Positions 27,058 to 35,813 of a stretch of DNA of 64,000 nt are shown here, piece after piece. The notes under the pieces are model-generated. The model did no database searches. It was not told the DNA's origin and saw only the letters and a list, made by a program, of their open reading frames with translations. The stretch is from Nocardioides carbamazepini (lineage in GTDB: Bacteria; Actinomycetota; Actinomycetes; Propionibacteriales; Nocardioidaceae). The DNA lies in NCBI RefSeq assembly GCF_024614185.1, contig NZ_JAHTLF010000008.1:310001-374000 (forward strand). Reading direction: 5' to 3'. Numbering within the stretch: position 1 is the first letter of the stretch; every line of letters starts with the position of its first letter. Position numbers and translations under genes: made by a program.

Positions 27058-27726
27058 GTGAAGGTCATCGCCGCGCTGCACACGCCCGGTTCCGCCCTGC
27101 TCGACCCCGCGTTCCGCGCGGAGGTCGCCGCGACCGGCGCGACCCGGCTCCAGGTCAACGTCGACGACGACGCCGTCGCGCCCGCGATGCGGTTCGGCCC
27201 CGGCGTGCCGATCACGGCGGTGGTGTCGGTGTGGACCGACAGTGATCCGGCGCCACTCGTCGACGTCGTACGCCGGCACGACCCGGACGCGCACGCCTGG
27301 TCCGTCGACGAGCGCGAGCCGCTGGTCCCGCCCGCGGTGCCGGACGGTGAGCGCGTCGACGCGCTGGCCAACCTGGCCTTCCTGCGTCGGCCGGAGGCGA
27401 TGCCGCACGCGGTGTGGCTGGCCGACTGGCTGGAGCGGCACACGCAGGTGGCGATCGACACCCAGGGCACCTTCGGGTACGTCCAGAACCCGGTCACGGC
27501 GCACCTCACGCCCGGCGGCGCCGACGTGGCCGGGATCGTCGAGGAGCTGTTCCCGATGGCCGCGCTGACCGACCACCACGCCTTCTACGGCAGCGGTGGC
27601 GACGAGGAGGAGCTCCAGCGTCGGTTCACGACGCTGATGGACAGCTGCGCCCGCTTCGGCGCCGCCGACGGCCTGGACCTGGTGCCGACCAGCCGCTACC
27701 TGTTCGCGCTCCGCCCCGGCTCCTAG
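27058..27726 (+). CDS. Unknown protein, possibly EthD/dimeric ferredoxin-like
   Basis: About 222 residues if the GTG at 27058 is used; a TTG at 27049 is the alternative and AGG lies just before it. It has two parts, each of which looks like a small alpha-beta domain (start to about 105, and about 115 to end), with conserved-looking AVWLADWLERHTQVA and DHHAFYGSGGD. The two-part layout and the His-rich DHHAFY stretch recall EthD-type dimeric alpha-beta barrels, but I cannot confirm this. It is the last gene of the nadA run. Confidence 0.7.
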   Translation: MKVIAALHTPGSALLDPAFRAEVAATGATRLQVNVDDDAVAPAMRFGPGVPITAVVSVWTDSDPAPLVDVVRRHDPDAHAWSVDEREPLVPPAVPDGERVDALANLAFLRRPEAMPHAVWLADWLERHTQVAIDTQGTFGYVQNPVTAHLTPGGADVAGIVEELFPMAALTDHHAFYGSGGDEEELQRRFTTLMDSCARFGAADGLDLVPTSRYLFALRPGS

Positions 27727-27735
27727 GGCGCGGCA

Positions 27736-27757
27736 CCTTATCCGGCGCCGTATAAGG
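27736..27757. terminator. 22-base palindrome between convergent genes
   Basis: CCTTATcCGGCG/CGCCGtATAAGG forms an 11-base-pair stem with one mismatch. An outer pair CTAGGG (27723-27728) and CCCTAG (27765-27770) brackets it, the latter overlapping the aldo/keto reductase stop. It probably terminates both neighbouring genes. Confidence 0.65.
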
Positions 27758-27766
27758 AGCCACACC

Positions 27767-28777
27767 CTAGCCCAGGACCTCCGAACGGCGTGGCGACCGG
27801 GTCAGCGCGGGATCGGTCGTGACGACTCCGTCGAGCACGCGGTCGATGGCGGCCATGGTCTCCGTGTCGAGCCGCACCCCCGCCGCCTTCACGTTCTCGG
27901 TGACCTGCTCGGGGCGGCTGGCGCCGATGATGGCGGCGGAGACGTTGTCGTTCTGCAGCACCCAGGCGACGGCGAGCTGGGCGAGCGAGAGCCCCGCCGC
28001 GTCCGCGATCGGCTGCAGCTGCTGCACCCGCTCGAGGACGTCGTCGCGCAGCCAGCGGCTGATGTCGTTGGCACCACCCTTCTCGTCGGTCGCACGAGAG
28101 CCGGGCGGCGGGGCCTGGCCGGGGCGGTACTTGCCGGTGAGCACGCCCTGCGCGATCGGCGACCAGACGATCTGACCGATGCCGAGCTCCTGGGAGGTGG
28201 GCACCACCTCGGCCTCGATCACGCGCCAGAGCATGGAGTACTGCGGCTGATTGGAGATCAGCGGCACCCGCAGCTCACGGGCCAGCTCGGCGGCCGCTCG
28301 GATCTCCTCGGCACGCCACTCCGAGACGCCGATGTAGAGCGCCTTGCCCGACCGGACGACGTCGGCGAACGCCACCATCGTCTCCTCCAGCGGCGTCTCG
28401 TGGTCGAAGCGATGGGCCTGGTAGAGGTCGACGTAGTCGGTGCCGAGCCGGCGCAGCGAGCCGTCGATCGACTCCATGATGTGCTTGCGGGAAAGGCCGT
28501 GGTCGTTGTGCCTGCCCGGACCGGTCGGCCAGAAGACCTTCGTGAAGATCTCCAGCCCCTCGCGGCGCTCCCCCGCCAGGGCTCTGCCGAGCACGGTCTC
28601 CGCGGCGGTGTTGGCGTAGACGTCGGCGGTGTCGAAGGTCGTGATCCCCTCGTCGAGCGCGCGACGCACGCAGGCCAGCGCGCCGTCCTCCTCGACCTGG
28701 GAGCCGTGGGTGATCCAGTTGCCGTAGGCGATGGCCGAGATGCGGAGGCCACTCGCCCCGAGGTTGCGAATCTCCAT
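27767..28777 (-). CDS. Aldo/keto reductase (potassium-channel beta-subunit-like/YghZ type)
   Basis: 336 residues with a TIM-barrel AKR. The catalytic tetrad is visible as D49, Y54, K80 and H122 (TFDTADVYAN, FTKVFW, YQAHRFD). NADPH-binding stretches GVSEWRAEEI, SPIAQGVLTGKY and IIGASRPEQVTENV are present. Substrates are probably small aldehydes; none can be named. TAGGGT six bases before the ATG marks a leaderless promoter. Confidence 0.92.
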   Translation of the reverse strand: MEIRNLGASGLRISAIAYGNWITHGSQVEEDGALACVRRALDEGITTFDTADVYANTAAETVLGRALAGERREGLEIFTKVFWPTGPGRHNDHGLSRKHIMESIDGSLRRLGTDYVDLYQAHRFDHETPLEETMVAFADVVRSGKALYIGVSEWRAEEIRAAAELARELRVPLISNQPQYSMLWRVIEAEVVPTSQELGIGQIVWSPIAQGVLTGKYRPGQAPPPGSRATDEKGGANDISRWLRDDVLERVQQLQPIADAAGLSLAQLAVAWVLQNDNVSAAIIGASRPEQVTENVKAAGVRLDTETMAAIDRVLDGVVTTDPALTRSPRRSEVLG

Positions 28778-28783
28778 GGGTCG

Positions 28784-28789
28784 ACCCTA
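28784..28789 (-). promoter_or_regulatory. Leaderless -10 TAGGGT
   Basis: On the minus strand TAGGGT ends six bases before the ATG at 28777 of the aldo/keto reductase gene. Confidence 0.6.
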
Positions 28790-28829
28790 GTGCGCCGGGC
28801 CACACCGGCGCCCTGCCACACTGGCCGGC

Positions 28830-29369
28830 ATGGTCGCTGCTGACGTCTCCGTTCGGGTCGCCTGGCCGGCGGACTCCGCCGGGATCGCCGCGGTCCAGCT
28901 CCGGGCCTGGCGTGAGAGGTACGACGACGGGCTGGCCGTCCTCGCCGAGCGCGGGCTCGATCCCGCCACCTTGGCGAGCGCCTGGCAGCAGTCGCTCGCC
29001 CGACCGCCGGAGGCCCGGCACCGAGCACTGGTGGCGCTGGCGCACGACCGGGTGGTCGGCTTCGCGGTGACCGGCCCCAACCCGGACCCGGACGCCGACG
29101 GGGCCGCGGACGGTGAGATGGCGGAGTTCACCGTCGACCCTCAGGAGACGCGCACCGGTCACGGCTCCCGCCTGCTCCAGGCCTGCGTCGACACCCTCGT
29201 CGCCGACGGGTTCACCCGCGCCGTGTGCTGGCTCGACGCGACCGACGACGTCTTCCGCTCCTTCCTCGCCGATGCCGGCTGGGCACCCGACGGCGCGAGC
29301 CGCGAGCTCGCCGACGAGGCCGGGACCGGATCGGTCAAGCAGGTCCGGCTCCACACCGCACTCACCTGA
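28830..29369 (+). CDS. GNAT-family N-acetyltransferase
   Basis: 179 residues. The fold is recognised from VRVAWPADSAGIAAVQLRAW at the start, HDRVVGFAVTGP (beta 4) and EFTVDPQETRTGHGSRLLQACV. The last is a variant of the acetyl-CoA loop (Q/R-x-x-G-x-G/A as R-T-G-H-G-S). The acceptor substrate is unknown. It is divergent from the aldo/keto reductase and six bases upstream of azlC, so it may be co-transcribed with the azl pair. A weak CACACT lies seven bases before the ATG. Confidence 0.88.
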   Translation: MVAADVSVRVAWPADSAGIAAVQLRAWRERYDDGLAVLAERGLDPATLASAWQQSLARPPEARHRALVALAHDRVVGFAVTGPNPDPDADGAADGEMAEFTVDPQETRTGHGSRLLQACVDTLVADGFTRAVCWLDATDDVFRSFLADAGWAPDGASRELADEAGTGSVKQVRLHTALT

Positions 29370-29375
29370 CGCCCG

Positions 29376-30074
29376 ATGGGCACGGACCAGGACGCCCGGC
29401 GGGCCGTCGTACGCGACAGCCTGGGGGTCGCGATCGCGACCGGCACCTACGGTCTGAGCTTCGGCGCCGTGGGGGTGGCCTCCGGGCTGGATGTCGCGCA
29501 GACCTGCGCGCTGTCGCTGGTCATGTTCACCGGGGCCTCGCAGTTCGCACTGGTCGGCGTGCTGGGATCGGGTGGGACGCCGCTGGCCGGAGCGCTCACG
29601 GCACTCCTGCTCGGCACTCGGAACACCCTCTACGGCCTGCGGATGGCCCCGCTGCTCGGCTACCGCGGCTGGCGGCGGCTCACGGCCGCCCACGTGCTCA
29701 TCGACGAGTCGACGGCGATGAGCGTCACCCGCCCTGACCGGGACCTGGCCCGCACCGGCTTCCTCACCACCGGCCTGACCATCTTCGTGCTGTGGAACCT
29801 GACCACCCTCGTGGGGGCGGTCGCCGGCGAGCGGCTCGGCGACCCGCGGGACCTCGGCCTCGACGCCGCCGTGGGTGCGGCCTTCCTGGCCCTGCTGTGG
29901 CCGCGGCTGAGCACGCCCGTCCTGCGGGTGACCGCCGTGCTGGCCTCCCTGGTCGCGGCGGGCGCGGTGACGGTGACCCCGGCCGGCGTACCGGTCCTCG
30001 TGGCCGCCGGCGTCGCCGTCCTGGTCGCGGTGCTGACGCCTCGTCGTCCGCCGCCACCGGAGGAGGCGCCGTGA
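29376..30074 (+). CDS. azlC: AzlC-family branched-chain amino acid exporter, large subunit
   Basis: 232 residues with about six hydrophobic segments. AzlC signatures include GVASGLDVAQTCALSLVMFTGASQFALVGVL and TALLLGTRNTLYGLRMAPLL, followed by the LIDESTAMS stretch. With the small AzlD partner it exports branched-chain amino acids or analogues from the cytoplasm. It overlaps azlD by four bases (GTGA), with GGAGG inside the 3-prime end serving azlD. Confidence 0.92.
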   Translation: MGTDQDARRAVVRDSLGVAIATGTYGLSFGAVGVASGLDVAQTCALSLVMFTGASQFALVGVLGSGGTPLAGALTALLLGTRNTLYGLRMAPLLGYRGWRRLTAAHVLIDESTAMSVTRPDRDLARTGFLTTGLTIFVLWNLTTLVGAVAGERLGDPRDLGLDAAVGAAFLALLWPRLSTPVLRVTAVLASLVAAGAVTVTPAGVPVLVAAGVAVLVAVLTPRRPPPPEEAP

Positions 30075-30376
30075 TCTGGTGGGCCGTCCTCGGCGCCGGC
30101 GTCGGCTGCTACCTGCTCAAGCTCGCCGGCCTCTCCGTCCCGGCCCGGGTGCTCGGCAATCCGCTCGTCGCCCGGATCGCCGACCTGATCCCCGTCGCCC
30201 TGCTCGCGGCCCTGGTGACGGTCCAGGTGCTGGCCGCCCCGGAGGGACGGGCCCTGACCCTCGACGCCCGGCTGTTCGCCCTCGGTGTGGCCGTCCTGCT
30301 GCTGCTCGCCCGGGCGCCGTTCCTGGTCGTCGTGTTCGGCTCGGCGGCCGCGGCGGCCCTCGTCAGGCTGCTGTAG
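30071..30376 (+). CDS. azlD: AzlD-family exporter small subunit
   Basis: 101 residues with three or four membrane segments and the family pattern YLLKLAGLSVP...PVALLAALVTVQ. It starts at a GTG within the azlC stop, preceded by AGGAGG. It is the partner of AzlC. The gene is followed by a repeat-rich gap before the convergent dapB. Confidence 0.9.
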   Translation: MIWWAVLGAGVGCYLLKLAGLSVPARVLGNPLVARIADLIPVALLAALVTVQVLAAPEGRALTLDARLFALGVAVLLLLARAPFLVVVFGSAAAAALVRLL

Positions 30377-30385
30377 CCCGTGCCG

Positions 30386-30531
30386 CCGGCCGGCAGCGTG
30401 GCGCCGCGGTCGGCAGGGTGGGACCCGCACGGCGCCCCGGCCGGCAGCGTGGCGCCCGCGCGCAGCGCATCGAGTGGCGCCCGCGGTCCGAGCGAAGCGA
30501 GGACCGTGCGGTGTCGCTCGATAGGCGACAC
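30386..30531. repeat. Intergenic repeat element (GAGCGAAGCGAG type) between azlD and dapB
   Basis: A perfect 20-base direct repeat (30386-30405 and 30437-30456, 51 bases apart) is followed by a hairpin CGGTCC/GGACCG around the GAGCGAAGCGA core (30484-30506). A second hairpin GTGTCGC/GCGACAC lies at 30511-30531. The parts GGCAGCGTGGCG, GAGCGMAGCGAGG and CGACACGCTCG occur in the same order at 52939-53150. It probably ends transcription from both sides. Confidence 0.75.
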
Positions 30532-30541
30532 GCTCGGCCCA

Positions 30542-31345
<804 letters not shown>

Positions 31346-31356
31346 TCACGTTCTGG

Positions 31357-31362
31357 CAGGCT
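31357..31362 (+). promoter_or_regulatory. Possible leaderless -10 CAGGCT
   Basis: CAGGCT ends seven bases before the ATG at 31370. It is a weaker match to TANNNT, but the gene also lacks a ribosome binding site. Confidence 0.35.
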
Positions 31363-31369
31363 GACCCCC

Positions 31370-31885
31370 ATGGTGAACAAGATCCCGGCCCGGATCCGGT
31401 GGGCGGTGGACTTCATGGACGTCCAGCCCAACGACCACGTGCTGGAGATCGGCTGTGGCAACGGCGCTGCCGCAGACCTGATCTGCCGCCGCCTCGAGGG
31501 CAAGGGAAAGATGTTCGCCATCGACCGCTCCGAGGCGGGCGTCGACCGCACCAAGGCCCGCTGCGCCGAGCACATCACCGCCGGCAAGCTGACCGTGCGC
31601 CAGATCGACCTGGCCACGCTGCGGGTGCCGGTCAAGCGCCTCACCAAGGTGTTCGCCTTCGACGTCAACCTGTTCTGGGTGCGCGACGCCCACGAGGAGA
31701 TCGCCCTCCTCCACGAGCGGCTGATGCCCGGGGGCTCGGTCAACCTGTTCTTCGACGCGAGCCGTCCCGAGCAGGTGCCCGACATCCTCGCCAAGGCCTC
31801 CGCGCAGCTGCGCGACAGCGGCTTCCGCGTCTACATCGTGGACTCGAAGATGCCGCCGGTGATCGGCATCATCGGGAGGCGCTGA
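31370..31885 (+). CDS. Class I SAM-dependent methyltransferase
   Basis: 171 residues. Motif I is VLEIGCGNGAAA (24-35), motif II FAIDRSEAGV, and the later strands LTVRQIDLAT and KVFAFDVNLFW are in order. The acceptor is unknown; the ATG at 31370 is favoured over upstream GTGs. It is divergent from dapB, and no substrate clue comes from the neighbours. Confidence 0.88.
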   Translation: MVNKIPARIRWAVDFMDVQPNDHVLEIGCGNGAAADLICRRLEGKGKMFAIDRSEAGVDRTKARCAEHITAGKLTVRQIDLATLRVPVKRLTKVFAFDVNLFWVRDAHEEIALLHERLMPGGSVNLFFDASRPEQVPDILAKASAQLRDSGFRVYIVDSKMPPVIGIIGRR

Positions 31886-31943
31886 GCGCTCCGCGAGCGC
31901 CGGGTGCCGGCTCTCGATTGGCCGGGACCAGGCCATCTGTTGT

Positions 31944-31949
31944 TAACCT
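31944..31949 (+). promoter_or_regulatory. Candidate -10 TAACCT of the BCCT transporter gene
   Basis: TAACCT in TTGTTAACCTG is the most A/T-rich step in the 226-base gap. It would place the transcript start near 31956, leaving a leader of about 155 bases. Confidence 0.35.
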
Positions 31950-32003
31950 GCTGGGGCAGCATGCCCGCTTCGGGCTGGCCTGTCTCTCGGAGAGTCTCGA
32001 ACT

Positions 32004-32096
32004 CGACGTGACCGCGTGGCGACTGCTCCACGCCGTCACGTCGGGCCCGCGCCCTTCGAGGAACCCGCCGGAAACGGACATGCGTCCTGACCGGCG
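32004..32096 (+). promoter_or_regulatory. Structured leader upstream of the BCCT transporter gene
   Basis: Two stem-loops can be drawn. The first is a 16-base stem with one mismatch, CGACGTGACCGCGTGG (32004-32019) with 32028-32043. The second is a two-part stem, CGCCGG (32066-32071) with CCGGCG (32091-32096), enclosing GGAC-atgc-GTCC. They end just before the ribosome binding site region (TGGAGAG). A shorter hairpin GCCCG-ctt-CGGGC lies at 31963-31975. It matches no riboswitch class I know; an operator site is the alternative. Confidence 0.45.
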
Positions 32097-32111
32097 AGAC
32101 CCTGGAGAGAC

Positions 32112-33908
32112 GTGACCCAGACTTCCAGCACGACCCCGAGCAAGAGCCCCACCTCCCGAGCCGCCGAGCTCGCCGACGCGCTGAGCACACCGGCGGCGGA
32201 CGTCGTCCCCCACCCGGCGCTGGACCAGGCCGTCGAGGCGGACGGTGCCGCACGGCGCGGCCTCGACCCGCTGGTGTTCGGCACCGCCGCCGCCGTGAGC
32301 ATCGCCTTCGTCGTGTGGGGCCTGCTGAGCACCACCTCGCTCGGCACCGCGTCCGGCAAGGCGCTGGAGTGGGTGATGACGAACACAGGCTGGCTGTTCG
32401 TGCTGACCTCCAGCGGCTTCGTCGTGTTCGTGATCTGGCTGGCGATGAGCAAGTACGGCACCATCCCGCTGGGCCGCGACGACGAGGAGCCGGAGTTCCG
32501 CACCACCTCGTGGATCGCGATGATGTTCAGTGCGGGCATGGGCATCGGTCTCATGTTCTACGGCGTGAGCGAGCCGCTCTCGCACTTCGTCACCCCGCCA
32601 CCCGGCACCGGTGGCGACCCGGACGCCGCCGCGCAGACCGCCATGGCGACGACGATGTTCCACTGGACCCTGCACCCGTGGGCGATCTACGCGGTCGTCG
32701 GCCTCGCCATCGCGTACGGCGTCTATCGCAAGGGCCGCGTCCAGCTGATCTCCGCCGCCTTCGCCCCGCTGCTCGGCAAGCGCGCCTCCGGCGGCGCCGG
32801 CAAGGTGATCGACATGTTCGCGATCTTCGCGACCCTGTTCGGCTCGGCCACCTCGCTGGGCCTGGGCGCCCTCCAGATCAGCAGCGGGCTCGAGATCGTC
32901 GGTGACGTCGGCCCGCTCGGCAACGGCGCTCTCGTCGTGATCATCACCGTGCTGACCGTCGCGTTCGTCCTGTCCGCGGTCTCCGGCGTCGCCAAGGGCA
33001 TCCAGTGGCTCTCGAACATCAACATGGTGCTCGCCCTCGTCCTCGCGCTGTTCCTGTTCGTGGTCGGACCGACCGTGTTCATCCTCAACCTGGTGCCGAC
33101 CTCACTCGGCAGCTACGTCCAGGACCTCGCCATGATGGCGGCCCGCACCGGCGCCGAAGGCGCCGACACCGAGGCCTGGCTGGGCGGCTGGACCGTCTTC
33201 TACTGGGCGTGGTGGCTGTCGTGGACACCGTTCGTCGGCATGTTCATCGCGCGCATCTCGCGCGGGCGCACCATCCGCCAGTTCGTCACCGGCGTGCTGC
33301 TCGTCCCGAGCGTCGTCAGCGTGATCTGGTTCTGCATCCTCGGTGGCACCGCCATCGACCTGCAGCGTGACGGCACGGACATCGCCGACGCCGGCGGCCT
33401 CGAGGCCCAGCTCTTCGGCACCCTCGACGCGCTCCCCCTCGCAACCCTCGCCAGCATCCTGGTCATGCTGCTGGTGGCGATCTTCTTCGTGTCCGGCGCC
33501 GATGCGGCGTCGATCGTGATGGGCAGCCTGTCCGAACGCGGCACGACCGAGCCCCGGCGCGCGGTCGTCATCTTCTGGGGTGTCGCGACGGGCGCGGTCG
33601 CCGCGGTGATGCTGCTCGCCGGTGGAGAGGATGCGCTGACCGGTCTACAGACGATCACCATCGTGGCGGCGCTGCCGTTCGTGCTGATCATGATCGGCCT
33701 CGCCGCCTCCCTCGTCCGCGAGCTGCGGCACGATCCGATGGTCGTGCGCCGCAAGTACGGCGAGGAGGCGGTCGAGCAGGCCGTCATCACGGGCGTCACC
33801 GAGCACGGCGACGACTTCGTGCTCTCCATCGAGCCGGTCGACCCCGAGCCGGAGGCTGAGCCGGAGGCTGAGCCGGAGCCCGGCCTGGAGCCGGAGCGCG
33901 TGACCTGA
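32112..33908 (+). CDS. BCCT-family betaine/choline/carnitine transporter
   Basis: 598 residues from a GTG with TGGAGAG upstream. It has twelve membrane segments after an N-terminal tail of about 50 residues. The family signature region reads FYWAWWLSWTPFVGMFIARISRGRTIRQF. The glycine-rich segment MFSAGMGIGLMFYGVSEPLSHF in helix 3 is where sodium-coupled members such as BetP have their MGIG-type motif. The acidic C-terminal tail ends in a Pro-Glu-Ala repeat (EPEAEPEAEPEP), which may sense osmotic stress as charged tails do in BetP. Substrate is probably glycine betaine or choline. Confidence 0.93.
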   Translation: MTQTSSTTPSKSPTSRAAELADALSTPAADVVPHPALDQAVEADGAARRGLDPLVFGTAAAVSIAFVVWGLLSTTSLGTASGKALEWVMTNTGWLFVLTSSGFVVFVIWLAMSKYGTIPLGRDDEEPEFRTTSWIAMMFSAGMGIGLMFYGVSEPLSHFVTPPPGTGGDPDAAAQTAMATTMFHWTLHPWAIYAVVGLAIAYGVYRKGRVQLISAAFAPLLGKRASGGAGKVIDMFAIFATLFGSATSLGLGALQISSGLEIVGDVGPLGNGALVVIITVLTVAFVLSAVSGVAKGIQWLSNINMVLALVLALFLFVVGPTVFILNLVPTSLGSYVQDLAMMAARTGAEGADTEAWLGGWTVFYWAWWLSWTPFVGMFIARISRGRTIRQFVTGVLLVPSVVSVIWFCILGGTAIDLQRDGTDIADAGGLEAQLFGTLDALPLATLASILVMLLVAIFFVSGADAASIVMGSLSERGTTEPRRAVVIFWGVATGAVAAVMLLAGGEDALTGLQTITIVAALPFVLIMIGLAASLVRELRHDPMVVRRKYGEEAVEQAVITGVTEHGDDFVLSIEPVDPEPEAEPEAEPEPGLEPERVT

Positions 33909-33916
33909 GGTTGGTG

Positions 33917-33977
33917 GGTTCAACTACCGAGTTCGTCGTCGGACCGGCCTGGTCGCGACAACTTCGGTAGTTGAACC
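33917..33977. terminator. 61-base imperfect palindrome between convergent genes
   Basis: Perfect 14-base arms GGTTCAACTACCGA (33917-33930) and its complement (33964-33977) enclose a partly complementary interior. It lies between the BCCT gene and the convergent peptidase gene and probably acts in both directions. Confidence 0.7.
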
Positions 33978-34007
33978 GCGCCCTCAGGCGCGCTCGCGCC
34001 GGCCGGC

Positions 34008-35333
34008 TCAGGCCGGCCCGACGAGCGCGAGCAGCTCGGGCCGGCCGAAGACCTCCGCGGCGACCTCGCGGACCTCGTCGAGGGTGACCGCCTCGATCCG
34101 GGCGATCACCTCGTCGATGCCGAGCACCTCGCCGTTGACGAGCTCGTTCTTGCCCAGCCGCATCATCCGCGAGCCGGAGTCCTCCAGGCCGAGGATCATC
34201 CCGCCGACGAGCTGGCCCTTGCCGCGGCTCAGCTCCTCCTCGGTGATCCCGTCCGCCGCGATCAGGCGCAGCTGGTCGCGGACCACGGCCAGCACCTCGT
34301 CGGTGCGGTCGGGCAGGCAGCCCACCGCTACGCCCACGAGACCGGAGTCGGCGTAGTGGCTGGCGAAGGAGTAGACGGAGTACGCCAGCCCGCGCAGCTC
34401 GCGGACCTCCTGGAACAGCCGGCTGGAGGTGCCGCCGCCCAGGGCGGTGTTGAGCACCCCGAGGGCGTAGCGGCGGTCGTCGTCGCGGGTCAGGCCCTCG
34501 CGGCCGATGACCAGGTTGACCTGCTCGAAGGGCCGGTCGACCCGGCCCTCGCCCGGGCCGACCTTGGGCCGACGGCGGGCGGTCGTCGTCCGCGCGGGAG
34601 CCGGAGCGGCCTGGGTCTCGAGCCAGCCGTGGCGTCCGAACGCCTTCTTCACCGCGCGTACGACGGCGGCGTGGTCGAGCGCCCCGGCCACCGAGATCAC
34701 GGTGTTGCTCGGCGCGTAGTGCCGTCGGTAGAAGCGCTTGATCTGAGCCGGGGTCATCGCCTCGATCGAGCCGGTGGTGCCGGCGATCGGCCGTCCCAGC
34801 GCCGAGTCCGCGCCCCAGGCCAGCTCGGCGAGCAGGTTCTGGACGACGTCGTCCGGGTCGTCGTCGTGCATGGCGATCTCGTCGAGGATGACGTCGCGCT
34901 CGGCGTCGACGTCGTGGGTCGCGATGACCGATCCGGTGATCATGTCGCCGAGCACGTCGACGGCCAGGGGCAGGTCGTCGGAGAGCACCCGCGCGTGGAA
35001 GCAGGTGTACTCCTTCGCGGTGAACGCGTTGAACTCACCGCCCACCGCGTCGAGCTCGATCGAGATGTCGAGGGCCGAGCGCTCCGTGGTGCCCTTGAAC
35101 AGCAGGTGCTCGAGGAAGTGGGAGGCACCGTGGGTGGTGGCCCTCTCGTCGCGGGAGCCGACGCCGACCCACACCCCGATGGAGGCGGAGCGGGCGCCCG
35201 CCATCTGCTCGGTGACGATGCGCAGCCCGGACGGGAGCCGGGTGCGGCGGACGTGGGAGACGACGAGTCCGTCGGCTCCGGTGACCGTGTGCACGGTCCT
35301 GGTGATGGCGCCGGACGACGCACGAGCCTGCAT
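34008..35333 (-). CDS. M16-family zinc metallopeptidase (PepR-like)
   Basis: 441 residues from the ATG at 35333, supported by TACCGT seven bases upstream; an earlier start at 35372 is possible. The inverted zinc motif HFLEH (72-76) is intact, with the downstream acidic ligand expected in ERDVILDEIAMHDD. The C-terminal M16 domain has the usual GGGTSSRLFQEVRELRGLAYSVYS. It degrades peptides or cleaves processing intermediates. Location next to pnp and rpsO follows the actinobacterial order as I recall it. Confidence 0.93.
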   Translation of the reverse strand: MQARASSGAITRTVHTVTGADGLVVSHVRRTRLPSGLRIVTEQMAGARSASIGVWVGVGSRDERATTHGASHFLEHLLFKGTTERSALDISIELDAVGGEFNAFTAKEYTCFHARVLSDDLPLAVDVLGDMITGSVIATHDVDAERDVILDEIAMHDDDPDDVVQNLLAELAWGADSALGRPIAGTTGSIEAMTPAQIKRFYRRHYAPSNTVISVAGALDHAAVVRAVKKAFGRHGWLETQAAPAPARTTTARRRPKVGPGEGRVDRPFEQVNLVIGREGLTRDDDRRYALGVLNTALGGGTSSRLFQEVRELRGLAYSVYSFASHYADSGLVGVAVGCLPDRTDEVLAVVRDQLRLIAADGITEEELSRGKGQLVGGMILGLEDSGSRMMRLGKNELVNGEVLGIDEVIARIEAVTLDEVREVAAEVFGRPELLALVGPA

Positions 35334-35340
35334 GGTCCTG

Positions 35341-35346
35341 ACGGTA
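35341..35346 (-). promoter_or_regulatory. Leaderless -10 TACCGT
   Basis: On the minus strand TACCGT ends seven bases before the ATG at 35333 of the M16 peptidase gene. Confidence 0.5.
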
Positions 35347-35432
35347 CCCAAGCGTTTGGGAACGAGCGCCATCGGGAAGCCGTCTCACGGGCGGCCAGCG
35401 GGCCCGCTCGCAAGCAGAGGAGTCACGGTCCC

Positions 35433-35813
35433 ATGGCTGAGTCGGTCAAGATGCAGTTCGAGGTCCTCTACCGGGCGGGGACCAAGAGCTTCCCCGACCA
35501 GGCCGCCGACCTCGCCGCGGCACTCGACGGCATCGGCGCGGTCCACCAGCAGTGGTACGAGCCGACGGTCCGTGCCGGGTCACCGCCCGCGCTCGCCCAG
35601 GCACTCGAGATCAACCGAACGGTGTACGGCCTGCTCCGCCGGGCTGTGCTGTCCTTCCAGGACGCCGCGTCGGCGGTGGTCCTGATCACCAAGGACTTCC
35701 AGGCCAGGGACGCCGAAGCGCGCGACGCCATGCATGCCTTGGGCATCAAGGAGTCGGACATCCAGGCCCCGCCCATGGCGGCGCCTCCCACGTTCGGCCA
35801 GGCGACGTCGTGA
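35433..35813 (+). CDS. Small helical protein, EspC-like type VII secretion partner (candidate)
   Basis: 126 residues from an ATG with AGAGGAG upstream. Two amphipathic helices (about 20-45 and 52-98) are followed by a proline- and alanine-rich tail. The second helix ends in DFQARDAEA, where F89-x-x-x-D93 resembles the Y/FxxxD signal seen after the helical hairpin of type VII secreted proteins. There is no WXG in this protein. It overlaps the next gene by four bases (GTGA). The assignment rests on layout, not on a family match. Confidence 0.6.
   Translation: MAESVKMQFEVLYRAGTKSFPDQAADLAAALDGIGAVHQQWYEPTVRAGSPPALAQALEINRTVYGLLRRAVLSFQDAASAVVLITKDFQARDAEARDAMHALGIKESDIQAPPMAAPPTFGQATS

Noticed and set aside
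34356..35432. Long frame in front of the EspC-like gene
   Set aside because: It is antisense to the M16 peptidase gene. The ATG at 35433 with AGAGGAG upstream fits the real start.
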